Below are positions 54,770 through 64,000 of a stretch of DNA of 64,000 bases, in pieces. Every line of letters begins with the position of its first letter. Positions within the stretch are counted from its first letter, which is position 1. Under the pieces are notes generated by a model. It saw nothing but the letters and a program-made list of their open reading frames with translations. It was not told the DNA's origin and did no database searches. The position numbers and the translations under genes are program-made. Source of the DNA: Euglena gracilis (taxonomy: Eukaryota > Euglenida > Euglenophyceae > Euglenales); contig CP154954.1 of NCBI GenBank assembly GCA_039621445.1, positions 29,521,411-29,585,410 on the forward strand, written 5' to 3'.

Positions 54770-57700
54770 CGAAGTGTGCAGCGGAATTCAGCCGTGGGTA
54801 ACAGGGTGCGGAGTCCTTGAGATGGTGTCAAAGCGGCCCATGCCATAGCGTGTGGTTGGCATTGGCTTGCAAAGCGTACAGCATCAGGTCCATTCAATGT
54901 GTCCCGAAGTGTTTTCTGGCGGGCAAGCATGCTTTGCTGATTCCACCAACGTTGTGAATTGTGTGGAGACTGTGCCTGCGGGATCAAGTTTTTGTCACTG
55001 GCCCATTGTGGCAGTGGGGCCATTTGACCGAGTTCATTGAGGGCTGTCCGTAAACAATCGTCAACGTCTTTGGGAAGGATGTCCATGGCAGCGGGCAGGC
55101 CCAAGACAGAGGGAGCTCTTCGACAGAAGTCCACCACTTGAGACAATCTGGCGGGCGCACGTTGAAATAGTGGATCGGAGATTCCCAGTCCACCGCATCT
55201 GATGGCCAGGGAAACTTGCAACCATTCTTCTGGGGTGCAAGGGGAGCCGACCATGCTGCTGAATGTTTCCCGAATAATTCCCGACAATGTCTTGCATGCC
55301 GCTGTTGCAGAGGCGATTTTGCAGGCGCGCAAGAGGTCATTCACTTTGCAAGCGGATAAACAAAAACGAAGCAAGGTGAATTGCACATGCGATTGAGGTA
55401 GGTGCTGAAGTACTGTGCAGGAACGTCGGATGTCTTCAATGCGCTTATTCCATACTTCTTCACAGAAGCGGTCATCTTGGGGGTGGTGGACAGGGACCCC
55501 CAAAACTTTCAAACCTGAACCGGCAACAAAGGCGGTCAGTGGTATTTGATGCAAGGGGCTGTCCTGTGGCGTTCCCGGAGGAATGCAAGGGACACCTTCT
55601 GTTGATGTGAACGCTGGTCCCCACAAGCGACATTTTGCGGGGTTCACGGCCAACCCAAGCGCTGCTGCCTCGCGAATCAGAAATACAAGGGCATTGTGTA
55701 GTTGGGCTGGTGATCCCAGCAGATGGGCGTCATCCAAATACCATCCCTGCCATTCGACCAAGGGGGAGAGGCCCTCACACAGGTCTTGTACGCCCCAGGC
55801 GAAAGCTGCTGGTCCACATGGGTCGCCTTGCTGAGCCCCCCTCTGGGAAGGCAGACAATGGTTTCCACAATACAGCTTGCTGTGTTGGGCGTAGCACGAA
55901 TCCAGCCAAGGGCACACTTCTGGGCATCGTCTGCGGATGGATTGCAGGATTTTTTCTCGTGACAAAAAGTTGAAGGCATTCCTGAAATCCACTTGAAGCA
56001 GCCCCCAGCGATTGTCTCTGTCCGAGTGCAGAGTGTCCACTATTTGTTGGATTCCCATTGCGATCAGTGGACAAGCGTTCGGCACACCAACGCCACATTG
56101 TGGAGGACTCAGTTCTTTCAAAGCGTTTACCACTGTGGGATGACGCATGAGACATTTGCCAACCAATCGGCGGAGGGTTTCACCTGCTGCGATTGGGCGA
56201 GTGTCTTCATCACACACCTTTGTTTCCACAAGGTTTCCAAAAGCATCCTCTTCCATTGCTCTTTGTTTGTTCTGTTTTCGCAGAGGTGTCAGCCTGGCGG
56301 AGGAAAGAATTGGGGCCATGCTGGGGTGAACACCGTTTGTAATTGCCCGACAGATGAAGGTATCCAGCACCTCGAGGAGGTCTTCTCCACAAGCCCCTGG
56401 GTAGTCTCCAACCATGGCCTTGAGGTGGTCAGGTCTCAGGCCGGAAGGACCCGGCGCGGATTCCTTTGGGAACCCGAAGATGGCTTTGCGCAGATTTTGT
56501 AATCGCTCTTTTGTGCTTTCCGGGTCTGAAGGAAAGGTAATCGTTTGGGAAGAGTCGGACACTGGGATGTGCGGTGGAGGCTCTGGTGGGTGAAGGTCAC
56601 GTAGCCTTTGGATCACTTTTGGGTCACTGCTGTTTTGGACCCCCTCAGAGGTGAGCTCTCGGCAGGCTTTTGAAATAGCCCCGCGGCCAACAAGGCTTTC
56701 AATGCGGGAGAGGAACCGTTCTTCAGTTGCCTTGGCTGCCAGAGCTGTTTTTTGCCTTGTCTGTCTGCCTTGTTGCTTTTGTGGGAGACTGGAGTCCAGC
56801 CATGAATCAAACACAGGGCGGGTGAGATACAGGCGAGCGCGTTCTGCAATTTTTCTCCCCACCATCGCCCAGTTTGAACGCCCGCCACGCTGCAAAGGAC
56901 AAAGCACCGCTTTGGGGAAGGCCCACAAGGCGTGCAGGGTTTCCCAGCCAGGGTCCCTGTTGAAATGCTTCATCAGTTGCAGGTAGGTTTGATTGACATT
57001 CAGGAGGGCTCCACGTGGCAGGTATACAAGGGTGCCTCGATCGTCAAAAGAAATTTCCTCAAAAGAGGGATGAAGGGATGTTGGGCATGGAGCAAAGAAT
57101 GGCGTAACCCCAGCAATGTGATTTTGGCCAATGGGGCTTGGTGGGGGTCTAGCTGGGGCTGGTGACGATGCTGCTGCGGTTGTTGCCACTGAGGATGAAG
57201 AGCTGGCACCCAAAGGGGGGTTGGAGAAGTTGGAGAAGTTCAGGAAAGGCGTCGCTTGATTTGCTTGCATCCACATGGCTCCAACATCTGACGGGGGGAA
57301 GGATCCTGGTCCTTGGATGCCAATTGGGTTCGCCATGATGACCGTGGAGCACATTGAAGGGAGGCCCTGTTGGCCAAAGAACAACGGACCCGGCAGATTT
57401 GGGAACCAAGATCCCCTTTCCAAGGGTGACGCTGCGGGTGGTGTTGGTGCGGTCGGGGTGATGGAAATTTGTGATGCTGGCGCCATGTCAACGTCCTCAA
57501 TCGACACCAATGGGGGCTCTGCGGGTGGTGGTGCAGTAGGAGGGATGGAGATTTGTGATGCTGGCGCCATGTCAATATCCTCACCCGAAACAAATGGTGG
57601 GTCCGTAGCTGGCCCGGGGTTGCTTTCAACACAGACAGAATTTTGTGTAATTCCTAATTCCTCTGCTGTAATCTTAATCTCTTTCCCAGCGCCCACACTC

Positions 57701-58443
57701 CCCTCCTTAAAAAGCTGCCCCGGGCTAAACATGCCTTCGGCAAAAAGGCGCTGGGCGTTTTTTTCCCCGTTGACGAACACAATCTTGTATCTTTCTTTCT
57801 GTCTGTCTGTTTCATTTCTTTTTTTTCTCTGTGGGTGGGGCGGGGGTCGAAGGCCGGCCCTTAGGGGGGTCGGTCTCCTACAGCAGCAGGGGGGAGCAGC
57901 AGGCACCCGCACCGCCTTGGGCCGTTCTGGCGGGGGTTCCCCCCCAGAACAGCCCAAAGATACCCCTTGGGCCGTCATTTCTGGAATTTTTTTTTCTTCT
58001 CGTTTTCTCCCTCTTTTTTGCCCTTTTTTGCCTGTCCAGAGATGGGGGTCCAGGGGCTTGTGGGGGTCCTGGGGAGGGGGCTCGCAGGTGCAGCGGGAGG
58101 GGGTTACCACGGGAGGGCTTCGGCCACAGGCCTGGGAGGGGGGCCCAGCCCACGCCGTCCCGGCGGGCTTCGGCCACAACGCCTGAGGGCTTCGGCCCAG
58201 GCATACGGGAGGGGGACCCAGCCCACACCATCCGGGCGGGCTTCGGCCACAGCTGGTGAGGGCTTCGGCCCAGGGCATGCGGGAGGGGGACCCAGCCCAC
58301 ACCATCCCAGGCAGGGATTCGGCCTTAGCCCCTCGGGGCCTCCTTCGCCTTCTGTCGGCGCTCCTTCCTTCTCCTTCCTCTTGACTTCTCTGGCGAGCCT
58401 CCGCACTCGCCATGCCCCATGCCCCACTGGGGCCCAATGCCAA
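54619..58443 (-). CDS. Reverse transcriptase ORF of element 1 (1274 codons open)
   Basis: RT motifs: SAPGPSGLRPDHLKAM (about 662-677), RPIAAGETLRRLVGK (749-763), motif A QVDFRNAF (D819), RGAQQGDPCGP (868-878), motif C WYLDDAHL (D904, D905), and thumb signature CGGLGISDP (1083-1091). Residues 271-278 read CVESNPGP, a 2A-like motif. Codons 1-220 are Pro/Gly/Arg-rich and contain 42-bp-type repeats, so they are probably leader read-through. Met238 (57,732) just before the 2A motif is a better start. The protein makes cDNA at the nicked target. Confidence 0.88.
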   Translation of the reverse strand: MALGPSGAWGMASAEARQRSQEEGEGRSADRRRRRPRGAKAESLPGMVWAGSPSRMPWAEALTSCGRSPPGWCGLGPPPVCLGRSPQALWPKPAGTAWAGPPSQACGRSPPVVTPSRCTCEPPPQDPHKPLDPHLWTGKKGQKRGRKREEKKIPEMTAQGVSLGCSGGEPPPERPKAVRVPAAPPCCCRRPTPLRAGLRPPPHPQRKKRNETDRQKERYKIVFVNGEKNAQRLFAEGMFSPGQLFKEGSVGAGKEIKITAEELGITQNSVCVESNPGPATDPPFVSGEDIDMAPASQISIPPTAPPPAEPPLVSIEDVDMAPASQISITPTAPTPPAASPLERGSWFPNLPGPLFFGQQGLPSMCSTVIMANPIGIQGPGSFPPSDVGAMWMQANQATPFLNFSNFSNPPLGASSSSSVATTAAASSPAPARPPPSPIGQNHIAGVTPFFAPCPTSLHPSFEEISFDDRGTLVYLPRGALLNVNQTYLQLMKHFNRDPGWETLHALWAFPKAVLCPLQRGGRSNWAMVGRKIAERARLYLTRPVFDSWLDSSLPQKQQGRQTRQKTALAAKATEERFLSRIESLVGRGAISKACRELTSEGVQNSSDPKVIQRLRDLHPPEPPPHIPVSDSSQTITFPSDPESTKERLQNLRKAIFGFPKESAPGPSGLRPDHLKAMVGDYPGACGEDLLEVLDTFICRAITNGVHPSMAPILSSARLTPLRKQNKQRAMEEDAFGNLVETKVCDEDTRPIAAGETLRRLVGKCLMRHPTVVNALKELSPPQCGVGVPNACPLIAMGIQQIVDTLHSDRDNRWGLLQVDFRNAFNFLSREKILQSIRRRCPEVCPWLDSCYAQHSKLYCGNHCLPSQRGAQQGDPCGPAAFAWGVQDLCEGLSPLVEWQGWYLDDAHLLGSPAQLHNALVFLIREAAALGLAVNPAKCRLWGPAFTSTEGVPCIPPGTPQDSPLHQIPLTAFVAGSGLKVLGVPVHHPQDDRFCEEVWNKRIEDIRRSCTVLQHLPQSHVQFTLLRFCLSACKVNDLLRACKIASATAACKTLSGIIRETFSSMVGSPCTPEEWLQVSLAIRCGGLGISDPLFQRAPARLSQVVDFCRRAPSVLGLPAAMDILPKDVDDCLRTALNELGQMAPLPQWASDKNLIPQAQSPHNSQRWWNQQSMLARQKTLRDTLNGPDAVRFASQCQPHAMAWAALTPSQGLRTLLPTAEFRCTLRWSLGMTLTPTESDPTSVPNALDNQIFSDITSFAANQTSLPGGTGLSKIF

Positions 58444-58904
58444 CTTCCGTCATCACCATCTCCCGAATGTCCATCTCGACCATCTCCATGTCTGGAATGT
58501 CCATCCAGCCCATCCACATGTCTGAAATGTCCATCTCTGGCATTTCCATCCTTGGCATTCCCGTCTCTGGCATTTCCATCCTTGGCATTCACATCTCTGG
58601 CATTTTCATCCTTGGCATTCCCGTCTCTGACACGTCCTTCCACAGCATCCACCAGCCTGGCATCAGAGGCCACCCTGCCATGGGCCCTGAGCCTGCCACT
58701 AGCAGCTGCTGCTGAACGACTGGCACACCACGAACAGCCACAATCCATCAAAACTTGAATAATACTCCATCAGGTTGATGTTCACTCCTTCAGTCCACGC
58801 CTTCTTGATGATCTCCTGCATGCACATGCCATGCCTGATCCCGGCATGGCGGACAGCCGCCACGTGGCTGGTAGGCATGTTGTTTGACTGGAGTGTTCAG
58901 TTTG
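58444..58904 (-). other. 5' leader of element 1 with minisatellite
   Basis: 58,490-58,640 repeats a 30-bp unit (CATTTCCATCCTTGGCATTC on plus, alternating with CCGTCTCTGG). Further repeats of CGGGCTTCGGCCAC lie at 58,115-58,320 inside the open frame. No promoter motif identified. Confidence 0.5.
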
Positions 58905-59153
58905 TGTAGGGGGTGTGGGCCTCACCACTCCCACAACCCCCTGGCGGCTGGCCCCTGGCGCCTGCAGGCCACTGGCTGGGATCCATCAATTCACCCAGAG
59001 GGCCTGGCACCCACCTGGGACTTTCCTTGTCACTTTTCATTGTAATCCCACTTCCCAATTCCCAGCGCTGGCACAAATCACAATACTTCCCAGAACTGAA
59101 CAACCAAAGTCAAACTGAATATGCTGCTTGCCACTGTAAACACAAACACAGAC
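58905..59153. repeat. 250-bp direct repeat B flanking element 1
   Basis: 249 bp, partner of 53,357-53,610. It continues on its right without break into 59,154 onward, the 3' region of element 2, so repeat B is probably original sequence and element 1 inserted within or next to the 3' UTR of element 2. Confidence 0.8.
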
Positions 59154-59628
59154 AGAATTTACTTCACCAAAATTATACGGTGGTGGGGCGAACCGAGTCC
59201 ACCGACCATTGGCACAGCCTACTGGATTTGAGTGTTCAGGGGAGAGGGAAGCTATGTACAGATGGGGCGACCCCATGGATAGTCAGAAGCGGTTAAGCGG
59301 AGGCAGAGGCCGCGGGGGCTTTAGTGGCCGGGGTACGAGGGTGACCGGGAGGCTGGGTGTGGGGAGTGATGCCGTTGCCCTGGTTTGTCGACGATGCGGT
59401 GGTGAGCGTGCTTCGGCTGGTTGATGGCCGAAGCGGCTGGGCCAGGCTGGTAGTGGAGCCGCTGGTAGACACTGGGACAGTTGCGGTTCGTCTCTTGTTG
59501 TTGTTCTGGGCTGTGCTGCTCTTTGTCTGCAGCGTGGCTTGGGTGTGGTGCGTGCTTTTGGCTGCTTGTTGTCCTTGTAGACGTCGTCTGTGTTAGCTAG
59601 TGCCACAGCGCGGTGGATGTGGTGGAGG
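59154..59628 (-). other. Probable 3' UTR of element 2
   Basis: Lies directly downstream, on minus, of the element 2 stop codon at 59,629. No ORF accepted. GC-rich with GGTAGTGGAGCC-type sequence; no poly(T) on plus before repeat B, so the 3' end of element 2 is not located. Confidence 0.4.
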
Positions 59629-60702
59629 TCAACGTAGGACGTGTTTGGGGCGCAGGAGCTGGATTATCTGACGAAACAAGGCCAGGGATAGGAGTTGGTA
59701 GCTCTCTGCCTGGCGATTGGAGTGGACGTCCCCTTGGTCCCAAGTTGTTGTTCGCTTGATCATGCGAGCGAGCAGCTTCGCACTCTCAGGTCCCAACCCC
59801 CCCCACGTTCCCAGGGCCAGGGTTGCGAAGGACCATCCGCCATTCCGGCATGCAACATCGTATTTAGTGTGCTTAGCTGCCTCCCGGCGCTTGAGGAAAG
59901 ACCTCCATCGCTCCCTGCTAACTCCACGTTCTGCCGACTGCCACCCGTGCGCCACGGTGATGTCGACCGCCGTGGGTTTACCATCCTGCCAGGATGCGAG
60001 CAGGAGGTCTGCAGGGCGTAGTGAAGCGTCTGGTTGGTTTGGGACCGGGACCTCTCGCTGGACACCTTGGCCGTTTGCGGACAGGAGGTTGAATAATGCG
60101 TCCTGAACGGCGTTGTGCCGGTTGGCGAAGTTGTTGCGTATGCAACACATGTCGTGGCCCCCGTGGATATCTGTGGGGGCTTGGCAACCCGCGCACACAC
60201 CGGGGGTGTCTGCCAGTGGGAGGCCTAGCCACCACTTCAGCCCAAGGCAATAATCAACAGGGTCGATCACCGTGTGTAGGGCACTGTTGGGCGTAGCAGC
60301 CATCCAGCCGTGTCCGACGCCGTTGGACTGCTCCAGGAGTCGTGCCTGATCTCGAGGTGCAATTCTGTCGATCAGCCCGTCAACTGTTGCGCGCGACAGC
60401 TGTGTTTGCCGCCACTTCTGGGAGGTGTCGTTGCTTGAGGCGGTTGCGAAGCTGGCGGAGTTCAGCAGGCGTCTGCTCTCAGGGTGATTAGGTCCCAGAG
60501 ATGAGCACAAGTCATTGGCAGCCTGTTGGCACATCCTGTCGTCAGGCTTTGCTGCGTAGTCGGGACACGCAACTTTCTTGTGTCCATGTGTGTGAAAGTT
60601 TGCCAAGGCTGCTGTCCGCGCGGCTCCTTGGCATGCGGCGGGATCTTTAACCCGCATCCGCCTTGTGCCAATGGCAGGGCTGCTTGCTGCCTTTGGTCTG
60701 CG
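59629..60702 (-). pseudogene. Element 2: C-terminal part of RT protein with zinc knuckle and endonuclease
   Basis: Continues the RT ORF at 62,923-64,000 once the hAT insertion is removed: the frame runs through the TSD. A 1-base frameshift near 60,650 breaks GGCGLK from DPAACQGAARTAALANF, so the copy is dead. Downstream are CAGCQAPTDIHGGHDMCC (C-x2-C-x9-H-x2-C, about 60,150-60,200), RPADLLLASWQDGKPTAVD and EAAKHTKYDVACRNGGW, the same module as in element 1. Sequence similarity between the two elements is visible but low. Confidence 0.8.
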
Positions 60703-60879
60703 CAAGGATGAGTCTTGGTCTTGTATTCTTGGGGGGGTACCAAGAGTGACCCAAGATTCTTGCCCCCCCACCCAAGACCCAAGATCTTGGGTGCAGGCAA
60801 TGCGAATGTGAAGAAACAAGATGCTCAACACCAAGTCTTGGCCCTTGCCATCACATGCATGGTGCTTCACAAGGATCAA

Positions 60880-62789
60880 GATTTGCGTCGTTTTGCTAGG
60901 ATCTCATCTAGCAACGCCTCCTGTTTAGCACGATGCTTTTCACGCAAAGCAGAGTTGCGCTCAGGCTGTTTTTTTTTACCAACCCCGGGGGGGAGGGGGG
61001 TCAGAAGTGCCTTTGAGTGCCTGCCCAGGCAGGCACTACCCCCCCGGGGGGGGTTGGGTTTCGGCCTGTGCCCAGGCACTTTCCTTGGAAAATCGGCCAT
61101 TTTAGGCCATTTTTTTTTGCCTTCCGGCGCCTTCGGCGCCAGGGTGCCTTGCCAGGCACTTTTGGCCAAGTTTGTTGGAGCGCCTTGGGGTGCCTGCCCA
61201 CTAAAAAACAGCCTGGTTGCGCTTGGTCCTTTCTTCGGCCAGCTTTGGACATAGTTCATGGCAAGCCAGAGCTGTGACTCGCAGTGCGAAGCGGTTAGGC
61301 GAGCCCGCAACTTCGTGAACATCTTGCCCTGGATCGAGAAGCTCCTTTCAACGGCCGCTTCCGTCACTGCAGCCTCTCCAAGCGCCAGCGCGAACTGGGG
61401 TAGCTCAAATGCCGAAGTTGCTTTGATGGCAGGGTTGTAAAGCTATTTCAAAGATTCAGGGACACACAAACGGGTTGGCCAAATAACATTGTTCGCATGC
61501 CCAAAAGGTCGACATCGTTGGCTCACACAAGAAAGAAAACTTTAGTTTTGCGACGAGGTGCCTACCAACGAATGAAAATGTCACCGAAAACAACACTGGT
61601 CACATGCCCAGTACTCAGCGTAGGAGTCCGACGTTGATATCGTCCTCACCAGAAACCGACCGAGTTGTCCTGAAAAAGAAAAATAACCATTTCAGGTTAC
61701 ACGAACAGAGGCACACCAGCAAAGCACATGTCATTGAATCTCTCACCGCGTCTTGTGGCGTTGGCTTTGGCAGCTGCCGTGACGAGTGCAACCAGATCTT
61801 GCCGCTCAGCCTCGCTGTAGACGGCTTGTTGATCAACAGCCGGATCCAAAAACCTGAGGCCGAAAAATCAGTGAGGCAATTTTTTTTGATGAATGAGAAT
61901 ACCTGAAGCATTGGAACATGCCAAATCCAAAGTTCTTCGACAGACGTTGCTTGAATAACCGAAGAGCTTGTTCAGCCGCTGAAAAGAAATCGCGGTGGGA
62001 GGAGGCAGAAACGAATGTCACCTGCTGCATTTTGAAATGCTTTTGCATTATCAGCAACAATACAGAAGACAAACACCTCCTTGGAATCCAAATCTTGGAT
62101 GATTATTTCCAATTGCTTCAATATTTCAAGGGTGTTCAGGCATGGCACACGGAGGCTCCTCCAAAAATAAGATTTGCCCTCACAACCAATGGATACGTTC
62201 AATAATCTCATCCGGTTCAAGGTCCCCCCATCCACCAGGAGGAAAACGTTCTTACTGCGCAACCTGAAAAAATATTTTTGCATGCACGGTAAAAATGAAA
62301 AAAATACCTTTGCAAAAGAACATTCTCTGCATTACTCTTGAGCGTTTCGGTTGCGGATGCTAATTCATTTCGATCCATCTTCCGTGGGATTTGAACGCCG
62401 AAGGCGTCACGGAAGGACTCATCATCCACCAATTGGTAAGGAAGCCCATTTTGTGCAAACGCAAGGACAACTTTTTCCCTTTGTTGGCGATCAACTTCGT
62501 CCTTCATTCCGAAAGCACGAATGTCCATTTGACCTGAACCCTGTTCTTCTGCAGATCCCTCAACCGAGGCAAACTCCTTGCGGTGCACATCACGGATGTG
62601 AATACGCAATCCATTTGTGGAGAAATTGGTTGCCTTGATAATCTGATTACAAGGAACTTTGGTGAGGGCACCATCAACATTTGCATCAATTTCCAATGTA
62701 CACTTGTACAACTGGCCTTTCCAAGTCGCAGGTAAATCAGGCAAGGTCGTCTTATCAACGGCTTTGTAGAACTTCTTGAACACAGCCAT
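60880..62789 (-). CDS. hAT transposase (multi-exon)
   Basis: Start ATG at 62,789. In-frame exons: 62,789-62,308; 62,263-62,022; 61,978-61,903; 61,853-61,717; 61,669 onward, separated by 43-49-nt GT-AG introns with T-rich CAG acceptors. Exon 1 has a BED-like finger (CNQIIKATNFSTNGL..H....H); exon 2 has FLLVDGGT (first catalytic Asp) and IVADNAKAFQNAA (second Asp). The last recognisable part (61,442-61,219) has EAAVTEAAVERSFS and KLRARLTASHCESQLWLAMNY, the hAT dimerisation region. 61,600-61,443 is unresolved. A nonconventional intron follows at 61,218-60,957. The tail frame after it (RNSALREKHRAKQEALL) does not match the frame before it, so a frameshift or another join is needed. Confidence 0.82.
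60957..61218 (-). other. CAG...CTG nonconventional intron in the hAT gene, perfect 8-bp direct repeat
   Basis: Read on minus: AGCGC | AACCAGGCTGTTTTTT ... AAAAAACAGCCTGAGCGC | AAC. CAG is at +4 and CTG at -8. CAGGCTGTTTTTT and AAAAAACAGCCTG are exact complements. AGCGCAAC stands on both sides, an 8/8 TSD, and splicing leaves one copy. Length 262 nt. Inside are C-then-G runs, a GGCGCCTTCGGCGCC hairpin (61,126-61,140) and GGCCATTTTTTTTTG, the same parts as the MITEs in UGDH introns 3 and 10. Confidence 0.88.
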
Positions 62790-62922
62790 GATAATGAGAA
62801 ACCTTCTGTGACGAAAAAATTTTTCGGCCGGGGTCCCAAGACCCAAGAATCTTGTCATTCTTGGGTACCCCCCCAAGAAGCAAGATCTTGGGGGGGTAAC
62901 CCAAGACCCAAGACTCATCCTT

Positions 62923-64000
62923 GGTCTGCGGTGAGTGCCTGCCCCAAAACGTCTTCGAAGGCCGCGAAGATGGTTTCCCCACATCGAGTGACCTCCGTTT
63001 GTGCCTGGTAGGAATCTGAAGCGCGCAAAAGGTGGTTAACGCGGCATCCGTCTAGGCAGGACCGTAGCAGGTGGTGGGCTAGTTGAGCATCGGCCACGGA
63101 GGTCACCAGGTCAGCTGCCTCTTCCAGTTTGGAGGTGGCGTCGGTCCAGGCTCGGATTGTCTGTTCAGCGGTTGTGGGGAAGTCCACCGGGCAGCCCAGG
63201 ATGGTGATCCCGGATCCAGGTTCCCAGGGGACAACTTGGATGTGCTCGCGGGACGGCAAGGATGAGGCGGCAGGGCCCCACGCCACACACTTGGCCAGAT
63301 TCAGCTGCACTCCTGTGCGTCCGGCTTCGTGCTGAAGGAAGTCCAGGCATTTCTGCAAGCCCTTCGGCTCCCCCACGAGTAGGCCGTCGTCCAGGTACCA
63401 GACAGACCATGACAGTTCGGCCTCTTTGCTGATGGTCTCCACGATAGGCTGCAGCCCAACGGCGAACCCGATTGGGCCCAGGGGGCAGCCTTGGTGTGTC
63501 CCCCGTGTAGAGGCGAGTGTGCGGCCTTCACTGAAGAGTGGTGCAGGCTGGCCATATGCGAACCGCATATAGTTGAAGAGGGCTGGTGTGCGCGTTTGGG
63601 CCTCTTGTAGGATGACGGTCCGGTCGAGGCAGTTGAACGCATTTTTCAGATCCACCTGTAGTACTGCCCAATTTCCGCCCACATATAGCCGCCTGATGAG
63701 GTTCTGCGCCCCCAACGCAATGGACTCGGCAGCGTTGGGTATGCCCACCCCTGCTTGCACAGGTGCCAAGCGGCCGACTTGATCCTTGGCAACCCCGGTA
63801 CGAAGGAGGGCCTTGCCCACCAATCTGCGCAATGTGTCCCCCACCGCGATGGGCCGCACACCATCGTCTTTTTTGCGCAATGGAGTCAGATTTGCTGCAC
63901 ACCACCAAGGTGCGTGGTCCGTGGGCAAGGCGCCATCCACCCACGCCGCAGTTAGCCCTGCAAGAGCCGTCAAGAGGCGAGCACCATGGCCAGGTCGCCG
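62923..64000 (-). CDS. Element 2: reverse transcriptase part (5' end off the window)
   Basis: The open frame runs from the window edge to the hAT insertion. RT motifs: VRPIAVGDTLRRLVGK, motif A LQVDLKNAFNCLDR, RGTHQGCPLGP, motif C VWYLDDGLLVG, and LNLAKCVAWGP. No stop inside this part. It is a relative of element 1 in the same orientation, with its C-terminal half at 59,629-60,702. The 5' end, leader and any 2A motif lie outside the window. Confidence 0.88.

Larger units (their letters stand above)
53611..58904 (-). mobile_element. Non-LTR retrotransposon with restriction-like endonuclease (element 1)
   Basis: 5,294 bp on the minus strand, bounded by direct repeats A and B and ending in a poly(A) tail (T10 at 53,611-53,620 on plus). 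From the 5' end: a leader with minisatellites, an ORF with a 2A-like motif and RT, then a zinc-knuckle/restriction-like-endonuclease part in another frame, and a 3' UTR with a 72-bp tandem repeat. No apurinic-type endonuclease domain is seen upstream of RT. This domain order fits the R2/CRE-type branch of non-LTR elements. Confidence 0.85.
60703..62922 (-). mobile_element. hAT DNA transposon inserted in element 2, perfect 8-bp TSD
   Basis: Left end CAAGGATGAGTCTTGG; the right end is its complement minus the last base (CCAAGACTCATCCTT). GGTCTGCG flanks both sides (60,695-60,702 and 62,923-62,930). CAAGG fits the hAT end consensus YARNG. Subterminal CCAAGA/TCTTGG repeats are dense in the first and last 110 bp. 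It encodes a split transposase on minus. Removing the element plus one TSD restores the frame of element 2 across the junction. Confidence 0.93.

Noticed and set aside
53357-59153. Repeats A and B as LTRs
   Set aside because: The enclosed element has a non-LTR RT with restriction-like endonuclease and a poly(A) tail. The repeats lack TG...CA ends, and no primer-binding site or polypurine tract is seen.
1-64000. tRNA, rRNA or spliced-leader RNA genes
   Set aside because: I looked for cloverleaf, rRNA core and spliced-leader-like segments by eye and saw none; a covariance-model search could still find short ones.

Overview
The window is nuclear DNA from a eukaryote, most likely a euglenid (Euglena-like). 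The deciding evidence is a UDP-glucose 6-dehydrogenase (UGDH) gene whose conserved protein can only be rebuilt by joining 13 exons across introns that mostly lack GT-AG ends. Seven of its 12 introns have CAG at +4 to +6 and CTG at -8 to -6, with complementary intron ends. This is the signature known for euglenid nonconventional introns. A pyrimidine-rich CAG acceptor eight bases before the start codon fits spliced-leader trans-splicing. Long runs of C followed by G, and dense inverted repeats, fill the introns and flanks.

Layout. 1-18,956 holds the first UGDH copy without exon 1, which lies outside the window. 18,957-41,621 holds a second, complete copy (exons 22,458-39,993; 481 codons plus stop). 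The two copies are nearly identical head-to-tail units of about 22.66 kb. 18,957-22,440 is the inter-gene part of the unit and carries two terminal-inverted-repeat elements. 41,622-53,356 is gene-poor. It holds inverted-repeat elements, minisatellites, an RT fragment, and a satellite array with a monomer of about 160 bp. A few coding-like stretches there were not identified.

53,357-64,000 is a nested transposon stack. A minus-strand non-LTR retrotransposon (53,611-58,904) has an RT ORF of 1274 codons, a C-terminal zinc-knuckle/restriction-like-endonuclease part in another frame, a 2A-like motif and a poly(A) tail. It sits between 250-bp direct repeats. A second related retroelement (59,629-64,000+, minus) is interrupted by a hAT DNA transposon (60,703-62,922) with a perfect 8-bp target-site duplication (TSD).

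Main observation. The hAT transposase gene has short GT-AG introns and also one 262-bp CAG...CTG intron flanked by a perfect 8-bp direct repeat. Within the UGDH introns lie MITEs of similar size, with CAGGGG...CCCCTG ends and perfect 8-bp TSDs. The euglenid splice geometry (3 nt before CAG, 5 nt after CTG; 3+5=8) is exactly what is needed to remove such an element plus one TSD copy without a trace. UGDH introns 4 and 6 still show 7/8 and 6/8 TSD matches. The window therefore supports the idea that nonconventional introns are hAT-type MITEs that splice out of RNA, caught here at several ages.
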